A DNA stretch of 64,000 nt from Pokkaliibacter sp. MBI-7 (GTDB taxonomy: Bacteria; Pseudomonadota; Gammaproteobacteria; Pseudomonadales; Balneatricaceae), in NCBI RefSeq assembly GCF_029846635.1, contig NZ_JARVTG010000002.1, positions 1,715,501 to 1,779,500 of the forward strand. Reading direction: 5' to 3'. The notes beneath the pieces were generated by a model. The model was given only the letters and a program-made list of their open reading frames with translations, made no database searches and was not told where the DNA came from. The position numbers were made by a program, and so were the translations under genes. The stretch's first letter is position 1. Each line of letters opens with the position of its first letter. Of this stretch, positions 45,376 to 53,953 are shown one piece after another.

Positions 45376-46110
45376 TCAGGACAGAATCGCACCCGACTGC
45401 ATCCGCTCCACTCCCGCCTTGGCCATAGCATCCCAGGCAGCTGCCAGCGAACCGTTCAGGTCGATACCACGGCAGGCATCTTCGATAACCGCCGTCTTGA
45501 AGCCTGAGCGGGCAGCATCCATGGCGGTCCAGGCCACACAGAAATCCGTCGCCAGCCCCACCACATAAACCTGTTTGATACCCCGTTCCTGCAGATAGCC
45601 CAGCAGCCCTGTCGGCGTTTTGTGATCCGCTTCGAAGAAGGCGGAATAGCTGTCCATGTCCTTGTGAAAGCCCTTGCGGATAATCAGCTCAGCCTGAGGC
45701 AGCTCCAGCCCTTTCACCAGCGACGCATCGTCGGTGCCCTGCACACAATGGTCTGGCCACAGCACCTGTGTGCCGTAACTCAGTTCGGTCGTTTCAAACG
45801 GCTTCTTGCCGTCATATGCCGAGGCAAAAGAAGCATGGCCCTGTGTGTGCCAGTCCTGAGTGACCACCACGTTGGCGAAGTGCTTGCTGAGGGCATTGAT
45901 CACCGGCACCACCTGATCACCGTCCTTGACGGGCAGCGTACCGCCCGGAACGAAGCAGTTTTGAACATCGACAACGATCAGTGCACTGTTTTCGGACGGC
46001 ACTACCGTAGCGGCCAGCACCTGCCGACCCAGTACCGAGCTCCCCAGCCCCACTGCCGTCAATCCACCCATCAGCATTTTCAGTGACTGACGACGACTTA
46101 CCTTGCCCAT
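45376..46110 (-). CDS. Nicotinamidase-like amidohydrolase with Tat signal
   Basis: 244-residue isochorismatase-fold enzyme resembling PncA, which hydrolyses nicotinamide to nicotinate and ammonia. The N-terminus carries a twin-arginine signal (KVSRRQSLKMLMGGLTAVGLG, cleavage likely near VLAA), so it is predicted to be periplasmic. The catalytic domain has LIVVDVQNCFVPGGTL (Asp), metal-site DWHTQGHASF, WPDHCVQGTDDA, IIRKGFHKDMDSYSAF (Lys) and GLATDFCVAWTA (Cys). It is a close paralogue of the next gene. A periplasmic nicotinamidase beside a nicotinate pathway suggests external nicotinamide is deamidated before uptake. The neighbouring nic operon is on the same strand upstream. Confidence 0.88.
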   Translation of the reverse strand: MGKVSRRQSLKMLMGGLTAVGLGSSVLGRQVLAATVVPSENSALIVVDVQNCFVPGGTLPVKDGDQVVPVINALSKHFANVVVTQDWHTQGHASFASAYDGKKPFETTELSYGTQVLWPDHCVQGTDDASLVKGLELPQAELIIRKGFHKDMDSYSAFFEADHKTPTGLLGYLQERGIKQVYVVGLATDFCVAWTAMDAARSGFKTAVIEDACRGIDLNGSLAAAWDAMAKAGVERMQSGAILS

Positions 46111-46254
46111 TGCACTCTCCTGCTTTCGTCTTTAGTTAAGTAATCACTTCACGAATGCAGGAGCAGTGCCAAGATTCTGTAGTGCTGGCGCACGGCAGCT
46201 GAATGAGCACAGGGGTCTTCAGGTAAGCGCCTAAACAGACATTAGAAGAGGATT

Positions 46255-46294
46255 TTTACCCTTACGGATCAGAGTTTACCCTTACGGATCAAAG
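46255..46294. repeat. 20-bp tandem duplication
   Basis: TTTACCCTTACGGATCAGAG is followed directly by TTTACCCTTACGGATCAAAG (one difference). It lies 145-184 bp upstream of the Tat-type nicotinamidase, in the 317-bp gap between the two nicotinamidase genes. No gene is visible in that gap. Confidence 0.85.
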
Positions 46295-46427
46295 TGCAGA
46301 CTGGATAGAACAGGTAGCACGGAACAGGACATTCCGAAAGGAATGAGGTGCGGTGAGTCGCCAGCCTGAACGGTACAGCAGGACCACCCGATCAGGCCAG
46401 GCAAAGCAACAGGCAGTTGCAGGTCAA

Positions 46428-47087
46428 TCAGAGAAGATCCGTAGACTGGATGCGCTGTACCCCGGCTGCACTCATCCGCTCCCAGGCCGCTGCCAGCGAG
46501 CCATTGAGGTCGATACCGCGGCAGGCATCTTCGATCACATAGGTTGTCAGACCCACCTTACGGGCGTCTTCCGCACTCCAGGCCACGCAGAAATCCGTCG
46601 CCAGCCCCACCAGAAAGACCGTGTCGATACCACGGGCCTGCAGATAACCGGCCAGCCCGGTGGCGGTCTTCTGGTCCGCTTCATAGAAAGCGGAATAGCT
46701 GTCGATGGCACGGTGATAACCTTTGCGAATGATCAGCTGTGCATGAGGCAACTCCAGCCCCGGATGCAACGCCGCATCATCCGTCCCCTGCACACCATGT
46801 GCAGGCCACAGCACCTGCGTGCCATAGGGCAGCTCAACGGTTTCAAATGGCTGTTTACCCTGATGCTGGCTGGCAAAGGAGATATGGTCAGCCGGGTGCC
46901 AGTCCTGGGTCAGCACCACATTGCTGAATACCTTGCCCAGCTGATTGATCAGCGGCACCACCGCATCCCCGTCTGCGACCGCCAGCGTACCGCCGGGCAC
47001 GAAGCAGTTCTGTACATCAATCACCAGCAAGGCGCAGCGCTCACTGTCCATCAGCAGGGACTGTTTCGATGACGCTCTCTCAGACAT
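46428..47087 (-). CDS. pncA: Nicotinamidase-like amidohydrolase, cytosolic paralogue
   Basis: 219-residue PncA-type enzyme without a signal peptide. It has ALLVIDVQNCFVPGGTL (Asp), DWHPADHISFAS (metal site), IIRKGYHRAIDSYSAF (Lys) and GLATDFCVAW (Cys); the Cys of the usual WPDHCVQGT motif is Gly here (WPAHGVQGT), a position not needed for catalysis. It probably supplies nicotinate to the pathway and to NAD salvage. It stands 317 bp upstream of its Tat-exported paralogue and 156 bp downstream of nicF, all on the minus strand, so it may be cotranscribed with the nic operon. Confidence 0.88.
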   Translation of the reverse strand: MSERASSKQSLLMDSERCALLVIDVQNCFVPGGTLAVADGDAVVPLINQLGKVFSNVVLTQDWHPADHISFASQHQGKQPFETVELPYGTQVLWPAHGVQGTDDAALHPGLELPHAQLIIRKGYHRAIDSYSAFYEADQKTATGLAGYLQARGIDTVFLVGLATDFCVAWSAEDARKVGLTTYVIEDACRGIDLNGSLAAAWERMSAAGVQRIQSTDLL

Positions 47088-47242
47088 GGCACGCTCCCGG
47101 TTAATTACATCGGCTCAGGCAAAGCAGTTGATTCAGGCACACTGCACAAAGCAGGCATAGTAGCAGCTGAACAGCGCCGTTGCAGACAGCACTGCCCAGT
47201 CAGCCTGATGACAAGCTCAGAACATGAACACCTTCTTAGCAA

Positions 47243-47878
47243 TCAGCCTGCCAGCTCAGCCAGCTTAGTCATCGCTTCTGACTTGCTGATGACATCACCG
47301 TACTTGCTGTCGATGTCGAACAGGTTCGCTTCATGAGGCCCGGGATGACGATCCCCGACACACTCGCGTACCACGATGGTGCGAAAACCATGCTGTACCG
47401 CATCTACCGCCGTAGCACGGATACAGCCACTGGTCGAGCAGCCTATCAGCACCACGGTATCCACGCCCTGCGCCACCAGCGTAGCGGCCAGACTGGTGCC
47501 AAAGAAGGAACTGGCGTACTGCTTGGTAAACACCAGTTCGGAAGAGAGCGGCAGCATCTCCGGGCAGAACTCGGCCAGTGGATTGCCTGCCACCATAGCC
47601 TTCATCACCGGGGCCTTTTTCACCCAGATACCGCCATCGGCAAAACCGGGCTGATAGCGAATGTTGGTATGCATCACCGGTGTGCCAAGGGCGCGGGCCT
47701 GCGCCAGTAGCTCAACGCTTTCGGCTACAGCCGTCACCACACCGGGGGCGAACAGGGGCGACCCTTCAGTGGTATAGCCCTGCATGAAGTCGATCACAAT
47801 CAGCGCCGCCTTGTTACCAAAGCCAATGCGACTGTCCCACACGCCCTTGTAGTTGTCGGTCAGTGAGGTGGTACTCAT
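47243..47878 (-). CDS. nicF: Maleamate amidohydrolase
   Basis: Hydrolyses maleamate to maleate and ammonia, the penultimate step of nicotinate degradation. It is 211 residues, isochorismatase fold like N-carbamoylsarcosine amidase. Motifs: ALIVIDFMQGYTTEGSPLF (Asp), VFTKQYASSFFGT (Lys) and VLIGCSTSGCIRATAVDA (nucleophile Cys), and RECVGDRHPGPHEANLFDID. It follows nicE by 11 nt, with GAGGTGAAC before the ATG. The assignment rests on family and on the complete nic context. Confidence 0.92.
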   Translation of the reverse strand: MSTTSLTDNYKGVWDSRIGFGNKAALIVIDFMQGYTTEGSPLFAPGVVTAVAESVELLAQARALGTPVMHTNIRYQPGFADGGIWVKKAPVMKAMVAGNPLAEFCPEMLPLSSELVFTKQYASSFFGTSLAATLVAQGVDTVVLIGCSTSGCIRATAVDAVQHGFRTIVVRECVGDRHPGPHEANLFDIDSKYGDVISKSEAMTKLAELAG

Positions 47879-47889
47879 GGGTTCACCTC

Positions 47890-48642
47890 TCAGTACGCGC
47901 CAGACAGCAGAGCACCGGCACCGGGCACCACCGGCTCCAGCTCAAGTGCCCTGAGCATGGCATAGGTGGTCGCGACCGCTGCGGTGACTACGGGTTTGCC
48001 TGTCAGCGCTTCGACCTTGGCGATAGCTGGCAGCGAAGGCATCTGCACACAGGCAGACAGCACAATGACATCCACCCCGTCCAGATTGAGACCACTGACG
48101 ATCTCCGGCAACCGCGCAGGATCATGACGCGCAACGTCAAGATTATCGGGAATCTCCAGGGCGATATGGTCCACCACTTCGAAACCTTCGCTGGCAATAT
48201 AGTCCACCACCAGCTCCGTCAGCGGCTTCATGTAGGGCGCCACCAGTGCAATACGTTTGGCCTTCATGATCTTCAGGGCATCCACCAGCGCACCGGCACT
48301 GGTAATCACCGGCGCATTGGCGCCATTGTCAGCGGTATGTTTTGTCAGACGCGCCTCTGACTGGCGGTGATAGCCTCGTCCCATGGCCATGATGGCCACC
48401 AGACAGGCGTAACCCAGCACATCAACACGGGCGTCACTCAGCTCAACGGCACAGCGATCTGACTCCGCATCCATGGCCGCCAGTTCTTCCTTGACGACCT
48501 TCTTCATGCGCATGCGGCTGGAGTGGAAGGTAAAGCGCTCGGGCCGGATCCCCTGACGCGCCAGCAGCATGGCAGGGATTTCCGTTTCCATCGTGGTATT
48601 GGAACTGGGGACAATCTGGCCGATTCGATAGATTTTCTGCAT
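47890..48642 (-). CDS. nicE: Maleate cis-trans isomerase
   Basis: Converts maleate to fumarate, the final step of the pathway. It is 250 residues of the Asp/Glu racemase-like (maleate isomerase) family. The N-terminus YRIGQIVPSSNTTMETEIPAM is diagnostic, and the two catalytic cysteines are in VLGYACLVAIM and VIVLSACVQMPSL. GGAGTCAGG precedes the ATG. It lies 140 bp downstream of nicD on the same strand and 11 bp upstream of nicF. Confidence 0.94.
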   Translation of the reverse strand: MQKIYRIGQIVPSSNTTMETEIPAMLLARQGIRPERFTFHSSRMRMKKVVKEELAAMDAESDRCAVELSDARVDVLGYACLVAIMAMGRGYHRQSEARLTKHTADNGANAPVITSAGALVDALKIMKAKRIALVAPYMKPLTELVVDYIASEGFEVVDHIALEIPDNLDVARHDPARLPEIVSGLNLDGVDVIVLSACVQMPSLPAIAKVEALTGKPVVTAAVATTYAMLRALELEPVVPGAGALLSGAY

Positions 48643-48782
48643 AACCTGACTCCGTCTGCCGTGCGTCGCTGCCCAGCATCAGGCACTGGCGCTTGCTCAG
48701 TGCGAGTGCTGCGGCAGACATCGCCAGCAGTATGTAATGGTGTAAACGTCGATAAATGGAATGGAGCGGATCAGACCGCAGC

Positions 48783-49589
48783 CTATTCACATCCCGGGAA
48801 CAACGACCCCAGACCGATGAAGAAGCCGTCAAAATCATCCCAGGGGATCATGTGCCCGGCATTGATCACGGTGCTGATCTGCACTGACGGCAGCAGCCTG
48901 GCGATCTCTGCCTGATCCTCAGCCAGAATCACTCCGCCCTTGCCCGCCACCATCAGCAGCGTGGGGACGCTGACGGCAGGCAGGTCGCGGTGAAAGTCAT
49001 CGTCATGGAAGTCATTGAAGGCACGCACGATGGCAGGCTCGTAGCAGGTATGCAGCCACTCAGCGCGCAGCTGTCGCTGCTCTTCGCTCCAGCTCGGGCA
49101 AAACGCCTTCATCGCTTCTGCATCCATGCCTTGCTGAGCCAGACGGATGGAATCGACATACCAGGGCAGCTTGCTGGGATACTCACGGCGCCCCGGACCG
49201 GACACCGGCGGGTCAATCAGCACCAGCTGCCTGACACCCACGGCGCCACGGGCCAGCGCACGCACGGCAAAGCGTGCGCCCATGGAATGCCCCATCAGCA
49301 GGTAGTCGCTGAGCCCCAGCGCCGCAGCCAGAGCAATAATGTCATCGGCGCAGCTGTCAGGGTCGTAACTCAGCGCCGGGCCGGTCGATGAAAGACCACG
49401 GCCACGCACGTCCACCACGTAGGTGTCGTACTGCTGCCCCAGTCGTTCGGCTACAAAGCCCCAGGTAATCGCCGGGCTGGTAATCCCCGGTATCAGCAGC
49501 AGCGCAGGCTTGCCTTCGCCGCCATAGCGCAGGTAGTGCTGGCGGATGCCATTGGCCTGCACCTGCCCGCCATAGCAGAAGGTGGTCAT
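48783..49589 (-). CDS. nicD: N-formylmaleamate deformylase
   Basis: Alpha/beta hydrolase that splits N-formylmaleamate into maleamate and formate. It is 268 residues. The nucleophile elbow is LLMGHSMGARFAV (Ser), with Asp in QLVLIDPPVSG and His in VINAGHMIPWDDF, the same triad arrangement as in Pseudomonas NicD. The start overlaps the nicC stop (ATGA), so nicC and nicD are translationally coupled. Confidence 0.93.
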   Translation of the reverse strand: MTTFCYGGQVQANGIRQHYLRYGGEGKPALLLIPGITSPAITWGFVAERLGQQYDTYVVDVRGRGLSSTGPALSYDPDSCADDIIALAAALGLSDYLLMGHSMGARFAVRALARGAVGVRQLVLIDPPVSGPGRREYPSKLPWYVDSIRLAQQGMDAEAMKAFCPSWSEEQRQLRAEWLHTCYEPAIVRAFNDFHDDDFHRDLPAVSVPTLLMVAGKGGVILAEDQAEIARLLPSVQISTVINAGHMIPWDDFDGFFIGLGSLFPGCE

Positions 49590-50752
49590 GCAGCGCCCTC
49601 CACCTTGCTGCTGATATCCACCAGCGGCGTACCGTAGAGGTCATAACCAAAGCACCAGGAAGGATCTTCATCCGTGCGCAGCCAGGTGTTGGCATTGGAA
49701 ATGCGCTGTACCTTGCTGGCCCGCTCAACCCGGTTGGCGGCATAAAGATCAAAGGCCGTCTGATATTCACTCAGCCCGACTTCTTCGATACAGCGCACCA
49801 GCATGGCGGCATCTTCAATAGCCATACAGGCACCCTGTGCCATGTGAGGTTTCATCGGATGGCAGGCATCGCCCAGCAGCACCAGACGATTACGACTCCA
49901 CAGCGGTAACGGATTACGGTTTTTCAGCGGCCATTTGGTCACGCTTTCAGTGGCGTCGATCAGTGCCTGTACAGTGGGATGATAACCGTCGAAGGCTGCG
50001 CGCATTTCCTCGCGACTGCTGTCGACCCAGGAAGCAGAACTGTTCCACTCAGGCTCCGGCACACCGGTAACGTAGTAGTACTCATCACGACGGCCAGTGG
50101 TGAAGTACACCATCATGTGACGATCTTCAGTCCACCACTTGATGCAGTCTTCAAAGTTGTGATTGAACCTGGCCAGCTGGGCACCGGTAATCAGGGCACG
50201 GTGGGCGACCCAGCCACTATAGGTGGGTGCTTCCACGCCCAGCAGCTCTTCACGCACCCGGGAATTGATGCCGTCAGCACCGATAACAATATCGGCGGTA
50301 TCAGTCGTGCCGTCAGTGAAGGTCATCACGACTTCGCTGCCGGTATCCTCGATGGTTTCCAGCTGCTTGTTGAACTGTACGGTGCCACTGCTCAGCGGCG
50401 ACAGCATCACATCATGCAGATCGCCGCGGTGTACTGTGATGTAGGCTGCACCGTATTCCTTCAGGGCGTAGTCACCGAGCGGGATGCGCGACAGATAGTC
50501 GCCAGTGAACCCATCGCGGCTGAACCAGAAGTCAGGGTGCGAACTCATCGCACTGACTTTTTCTTCGATGCCCATACGACGGAAGATCTTCATCACATTG
50601 GGGCCAATGTGAATCCCGGCACCCAGCCTTGAAAACTCAGGCGCCTGCTCAAACACCTTGATCTTGAAACCAGCCTGCTGCAGCAACACGGCGACGGCTG
50701 CGCCACCAAGTCCGGCACCGATAATTGCGATTGTGGGTTTGCTCTGCATCAC
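49586..50752 (-). CDS. nicC: 6-Hydroxynicotinate 3-monooxygenase
   Basis: FAD-dependent aromatic hydroxylase that decarboxylates and hydroxylates 6-hydroxynicotinate to 2,5-dihydroxypyridine with NADH and O2. It is 388 residues. It shows the Rossmann GxGxxG motif IIGAGLGGAAVAVLLQQAG, the RLGAGIHIGPNVMKIFRRMG motif of this branch, the DG motif ADIVIGADGINSRVR and the GD motif LLGDACHPMKPHMAQGACMA. It is the first gene of the minus-strand nicCDEF operon and divergent from nicX. Confidence 0.95.
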   Translation of the reverse strand: MMQSKPTIAIIGAGLGGAAVAVLLQQAGFKIKVFEQAPEFSRLGAGIHIGPNVMKIFRRMGIEEKVSAMSSHPDFWFSRDGFTGDYLSRIPLGDYALKEYGAAYITVHRGDLHDVMLSPLSSGTVQFNKQLETIEDTGSEVVMTFTDGTTDTADIVIGADGINSRVREELLGVEAPTYSGWVAHRALITGAQLARFNHNFEDCIKWWTEDRHMMVYFTTGRRDEYYYVTGVPEPEWNSSASWVDSSREEMRAAFDGYHPTVQALIDATESVTKWPLKNRNPLPLWSRNRLVLLGDACHPMKPHMAQGACMAIEDAAMLVRCIEEVGLSEYQTAFDLYAANRVERASKVQRISNANTWLRTDEDPSWCFGYDLYGTPLVDISSKVEGAA

Positions 50753-51133
50753 TCTTCGTCCTCTGCAAACGGAACAGCCTCAAGACAGTCCCAAGCCGTC
50801 ACGACACAGGCTCAGGGGTGAAATGGGTCACCTTTCAAAGGTGGGTCAAGGCCGCTTATTTATAATGTACACACCATTTAAAAATAAAAACAACTATGAC
50901 GTATACTTTATTTTTAATGATGTGGGCATGGTAGTTGCTGAGTTAAAATCGAGTAAATACCCCACAAATTGCCAGATAAGACGCCACGCATACCTATACA
51001 AATGATCTACAGACTATTTTTAATTTTTAGTCGCATTGAATTTTTATAGTGTATGCACTTTATTTAAGCAGACCAGAAAGAGCCTGCACCAAAAAGCGGC
51101 AATCACTATTACACCCTATGTCAGGAGGCAGTC
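50753..51133. promoter_or_regulatory. Divergent nicC/nicX promoter region with three related boxes
   Basis: AT-rich 381-bp region serving both operons. It contains three copies of a common box: ATAATGTACACACCAT (50862-50877), ATGACGTATACTTTAT (50896-50911) and ATAGTGTATGCACTTT (51046-51061). The first is identical over 16 bp to a site upstream of nicR. The last lies 72 nt before nicX. NicR binding is inferred. Parts of the boxes look like a -10 element (TATAAT, TATAGT). Confidence 0.65.
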
Positions 51134-52186
51134 ATGCCGGTTAGCAACGCCCAACTTACCGAGATGTTTGAACACGTCCTAAGCCTGTCCAGAGTCGACA
51201 GCACCCAGAGCGTGGCCATTCTGAAGAGTCATTACTCCAACCCACGCACTGTCGCGGCGGCGACCGAAGCTGCGCAGCGACTGGGCGCCAAGGTGTACGG
51301 CGTGGAACTCCCAGCCTACAACCCACCGACGGCGATGGGCTTCGACATGACAGCCTATTGCGGCGACACCGCCCTGACAGGCAACAAGGCGGCACAGATA
51401 GCACTGGAAGCGGCCGACCTGATTGTGGACACCATGATGTTGCTGCACTCGCCTGAGCAGGAGCAGATTCTGAAGACGGGAACACGCATCCTGCTGGCCG
51501 TGGAACCTCCTGAGGTGCTGGCGCGCATGCTGCCAACACTGGAAGACAAAGAGCGGGTAATGGCAGCAGAGCAGGTACTGAAGAGCGCTCGCACCATGCA
51601 GGTCAAATCCAGAGCAGGCTCAGACTTCCGTGCCGAGCTGGGGCAATACCCCGCTGTCACCGAATATGGCTTTGTCGATCAGCCCGGCCGCTGGGATCAC
51701 TGGCCAAGTGGCTTCCTCTTCACCTGGCCCAACGAGGAAACCGCTGAAGGCACACTGGTACTGGATGTCGGCGACATTTTGCTGCCGTTCAAGACCTACT
51801 GCCGCGAGCGCATCACGCTGGAAATTGAAAAAGGCTTTATCACCAGAATTCATGGCGGTTTTGAAGCGGAATATCTGCGTGACTACATGGCCTACTTCAA
51901 GGACCCGGAGGTGTACGGGATTTCCCATATTGGCTGGGGCCTGCAACCTCGCGCCCAGTGGACAGCCATGGGGCTGCATGACAAGAACGACGGCATGTGC
52001 ATGGATGCCCGCGCCTTCTACGGCAATTTCCTGTTCTCCACCGGCCCCAATACCGAGGTAGGTGGCAAACGCAAGACGCCGTGCCATATGGATATTCCGC
52101 TACGTCATTGCGACATCTATCTGGATGGCACTGCTGTCGTTCTGGCAGGCGATGTGGTCCACCCTGAAAGCTCAAAGGCCAGCTGA
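51134..52186 (+). CDS. nicX: 2,5-Dihydroxypyridine 5,6-dioxygenase
   Basis: Mononuclear Fe(II) dioxygenase that cleaves 2,5-dihydroxypyridine to N-formylmaleamate. At 350 residues it matches the NicX family. The iron ligands of the Pseudomonas enzyme correspond to His of GISHIGWGLQPRAQW and to His and Asp of PCHMDIPLRHCDIYLDG; all are present. Other family segments: KSHYSNPRTVAAATEAAQRLG and FLFTWPNEETAEGTLVLDVGD. TCAGGAGGCAG precedes the ATG. It is divergent from nicC. Confidence 0.95.
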   Translation: MPVSNAQLTEMFEHVLSLSRVDSTQSVAILKSHYSNPRTVAAATEAAQRLGAKVYGVELPAYNPPTAMGFDMTAYCGDTALTGNKAAQIALEAADLIVDTMMLLHSPEQEQILKTGTRILLAVEPPEVLARMLPTLEDKERVMAAEQVLKSARTMQVKSRAGSDFRAELGQYPAVTEYGFVDQPGRWDHWPSGFLFTWPNEETAEGTLVLDVGDILLPFKTYCRERITLEIEKGFITRIHGGFEAEYLRDYMAYFKDPEVYGISHIGWGLQPRAQWTAMGLHDKNDGMCMDARAFYGNFLFSTGPNTEVGGKRKTPCHMDIPLRHCDIYLDGTAVVLAGDVVHPESSKAS

Positions 52187-52408
52187 TACACTGGCACGTG
52201 CTCTCGCCCTGCAGAACACAACTCCCCTGTAGGCAAGCAGAGCAACACGGCCCCTCCGGGGCAGGCAATCTCAAGACCTGCCCTACCTCAGCCATAAAAT
52301 TATTAGGTCTATTCATCAAAATATCTGCTTTGACTAGGGCGGAGCAGCCCCGTAACGTCGCGAGATCGCGAATACCTTCTTATTCTGTAGCACTTCATAA
52401 AGCAGCAA

Positions 52409-53302
52409 ATGAAAGCAAAAGATCTCGCCGCCTATCTATTTCTGGCGTTTACCTGGGGCGTCTCCTTCCTCGTTCTGGTCAAGGTAGTTCATTCCTTTGG
52501 CTGGGTCGGCGCCGTTACGTTTCGCTGTCTGGTGGCTGGCAGTGCACTGGGCATTATTGCCGCCATGCTGCGCAAGAAGTTGCAGTTTGGTGTTCGCTGG
52601 CATCACTTTGCCATTGTCGGCGCCACTACGGTGGCAGGCCAGCTCATCGGCCTGTCGTTCGGCACCCCGCTGATCGGCACCGCTATGGCAGCCATTCTGG
52701 TGGCGTCGATCCCCATCTTTTCCATGGTCATGGCACAACTGTGGGGCCTTGAGCGCGCAACACCCCGCAGCATGGCCGGCCTGCTGCTGGGCTTCACCGG
52801 CATTGTCATGCTGGTTGGCTTCCCCAGCGCCCCCATTACCCACTCCTTCATTATTGGCTGCGCAGCCTGTTTGCTGGCATCACTGTCCGCGGCATTCGGC
52901 AGCAACTACGCCAGTCTGCATCTGAAAGGGGTCGGCTCCTTTGAGGTCACCATGGCGTCCTTTCTGGCCGGAGGCCTGATGACCATGCCACTACTGTTTG
53001 CGGTTCCGGTTCCCGTGCGGCCGCAAGCTCTGGACTATCTCTTCCTGCTGATTCTGGGTTGCGGTATGAGCGCCCTCACCTATGTGATCTATTTCCGGCT
53101 GGTGGCCACCATCGGCGCCACCAAGACCATCAGCGTGGAATTTGTGGTCACCCTTGTCGCCATGGTTATTGGTGCATTACTGCTGGGCGAGCACCTGTCC
53201 ACCCTGCAGCTCATAGGCTCTGTCATCATTTTCTGCGGCTGCGCACTGGCGCTGGGGCTGATACCCCAGCGTCGGACCCCCGCCCTGGAACTGGACATCT
53301 GA
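52409..53302 (+). CDS. EamA/DMT-family permease
   Basis: 297-residue inner-membrane protein with about ten hydrophobic segments in two EamA halves (YLFLAFTWGVSFLVLVKVVHSF and the second half near LFLLILGCGMSALTYVIYFRLVATIGATKTISVEFV). It lies 222 bp downstream of nicX on the same strand. DMT proteins export or import metabolites; in Pseudomonas the nicotinate carrier is an MFS protein, so this could be a substitute for uptake or export in this cluster, but that is only inference. The ribosome site is weak. Confidence 0.85.
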   Translation: MKAKDLAAYLFLAFTWGVSFLVLVKVVHSFGWVGAVTFRCLVAGSALGIIAAMLRKKLQFGVRWHHFAIVGATTVAGQLIGLSFGTPLIGTAMAAILVASIPIFSMVMAQLWGLERATPRSMAGLLLGFTGIVMLVGFPSAPITHSFIIGCAACLLASLSAAFGSNYASLHLKGVGSFEVTMASFLAGGLMTMPLLFAVPVPVRPQALDYLFLLILGCGMSALTYVIYFRLVATIGATKTISVEFVVTLVAMVIGALLLGEHLSTLQLIGSVIIFCGCALALGLIPQRRTPALELDI

Positions 53303-53427
53303 ACCACCCCCGCCGCCAGGAAACTGGCGGCATCGGCGATTGCCGACTTTACTATCTCTCTGCGACTTCCCTGTGTGCCACCCGCCCCGATGGTAAAACA
53401 CTACAACGAAGCTCAAGGAGAGCAGCC

Positions 53428-53871
53428 ATGTCCAATACCGTTCGCCTGCACCGAGTCATTCGCACCAGCCCTGACGTTCTCTACCGGGCCTTTCTGGAAG
53501 CGGACGCCCTCTGCAAGTGGCTGCCACCCCACGGCTTTACCTGCACAGTGCATGAGATGGACGTCAGAGTGGGCGGCCGCTACCGCATGTCCTTCACTCA
53601 GTTCAGCAATGGCCAGCAACACAGCTTCGGTGGTGAGTATCTGGAGCTGGAGCCCGGCGAGACCATCCGCCATACCGATATTTTTGAAGACACCGGCCTG
53701 CCCGGCACCATGGTGACAACGATTTCACTGGCCCCGGTTTCCTGCGGCACCGAGCTTCACATCGTGCAGGAAGGCATCCCCGAAGCGATTCCTGTTGAGC
53801 ATTGCTACCTTGGCTGGCAGGAATCACTGCAACTGCTGGCGTTGCTGGTCGAAGCTAAAGTGGGTGAGTGA
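53428..53871 (+). CDS. SRPBCC (AHSA1-type) ligand-binding-fold protein
   Basis: 147-residue START-like/AHSA1 domain protein. The start at 53428 has CAAGGAGAG upstream. It has VRLHRVIRTSPDVLYRAFLEADALCKWLPPHGFTC, the diagnostic VGGRYRMSFTQF, and EPGETIRHTDIFEDTGLPGT, followed by GWQESLQLLALLVEAK. Members bind hydrophobic ligands or act as stress proteins. It follows the EamA gene by 126 bp and is convergent with the BMP binding-protein gene. No specific role in nicotinate metabolism can be shown. Confidence 0.85.
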   Translation: MSNTVRLHRVIRTSPDVLYRAFLEADALCKWLPPHGFTCTVHEMDVRVGGRYRMSFTQFSNGQQHSFGGEYLELEPGETIRHTDIFEDTGLPGTMVTTISLAPVSCGTELHIVQEGIPEAIPVEHCYLGWQESLQLLALLVEAKVGE

Positions 53872-53887
53872 CCTACCCAAAAGCAAA

Positions 53888-53907
53888 CGCCCGGCCAGAG
53901 CCGGGCG
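53888..53907 (-). terminator. Hairpin after the BMP binding-protein gene
   Basis: Perfect 8-bp stem CGCCCGGC / GCCGGGCG with a 4-nt loop; on the minus strand it is followed by TTTGCTTTT. A likely terminator for the minus-strand gene ending at 53954, possibly also for the convergent SRPBCC gene. Confidence 0.7.
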
Positions 53908-53953
53908 CTATCAAAAAACAGAACAGATGCATTATCCCAAAATAGTCACAGCA

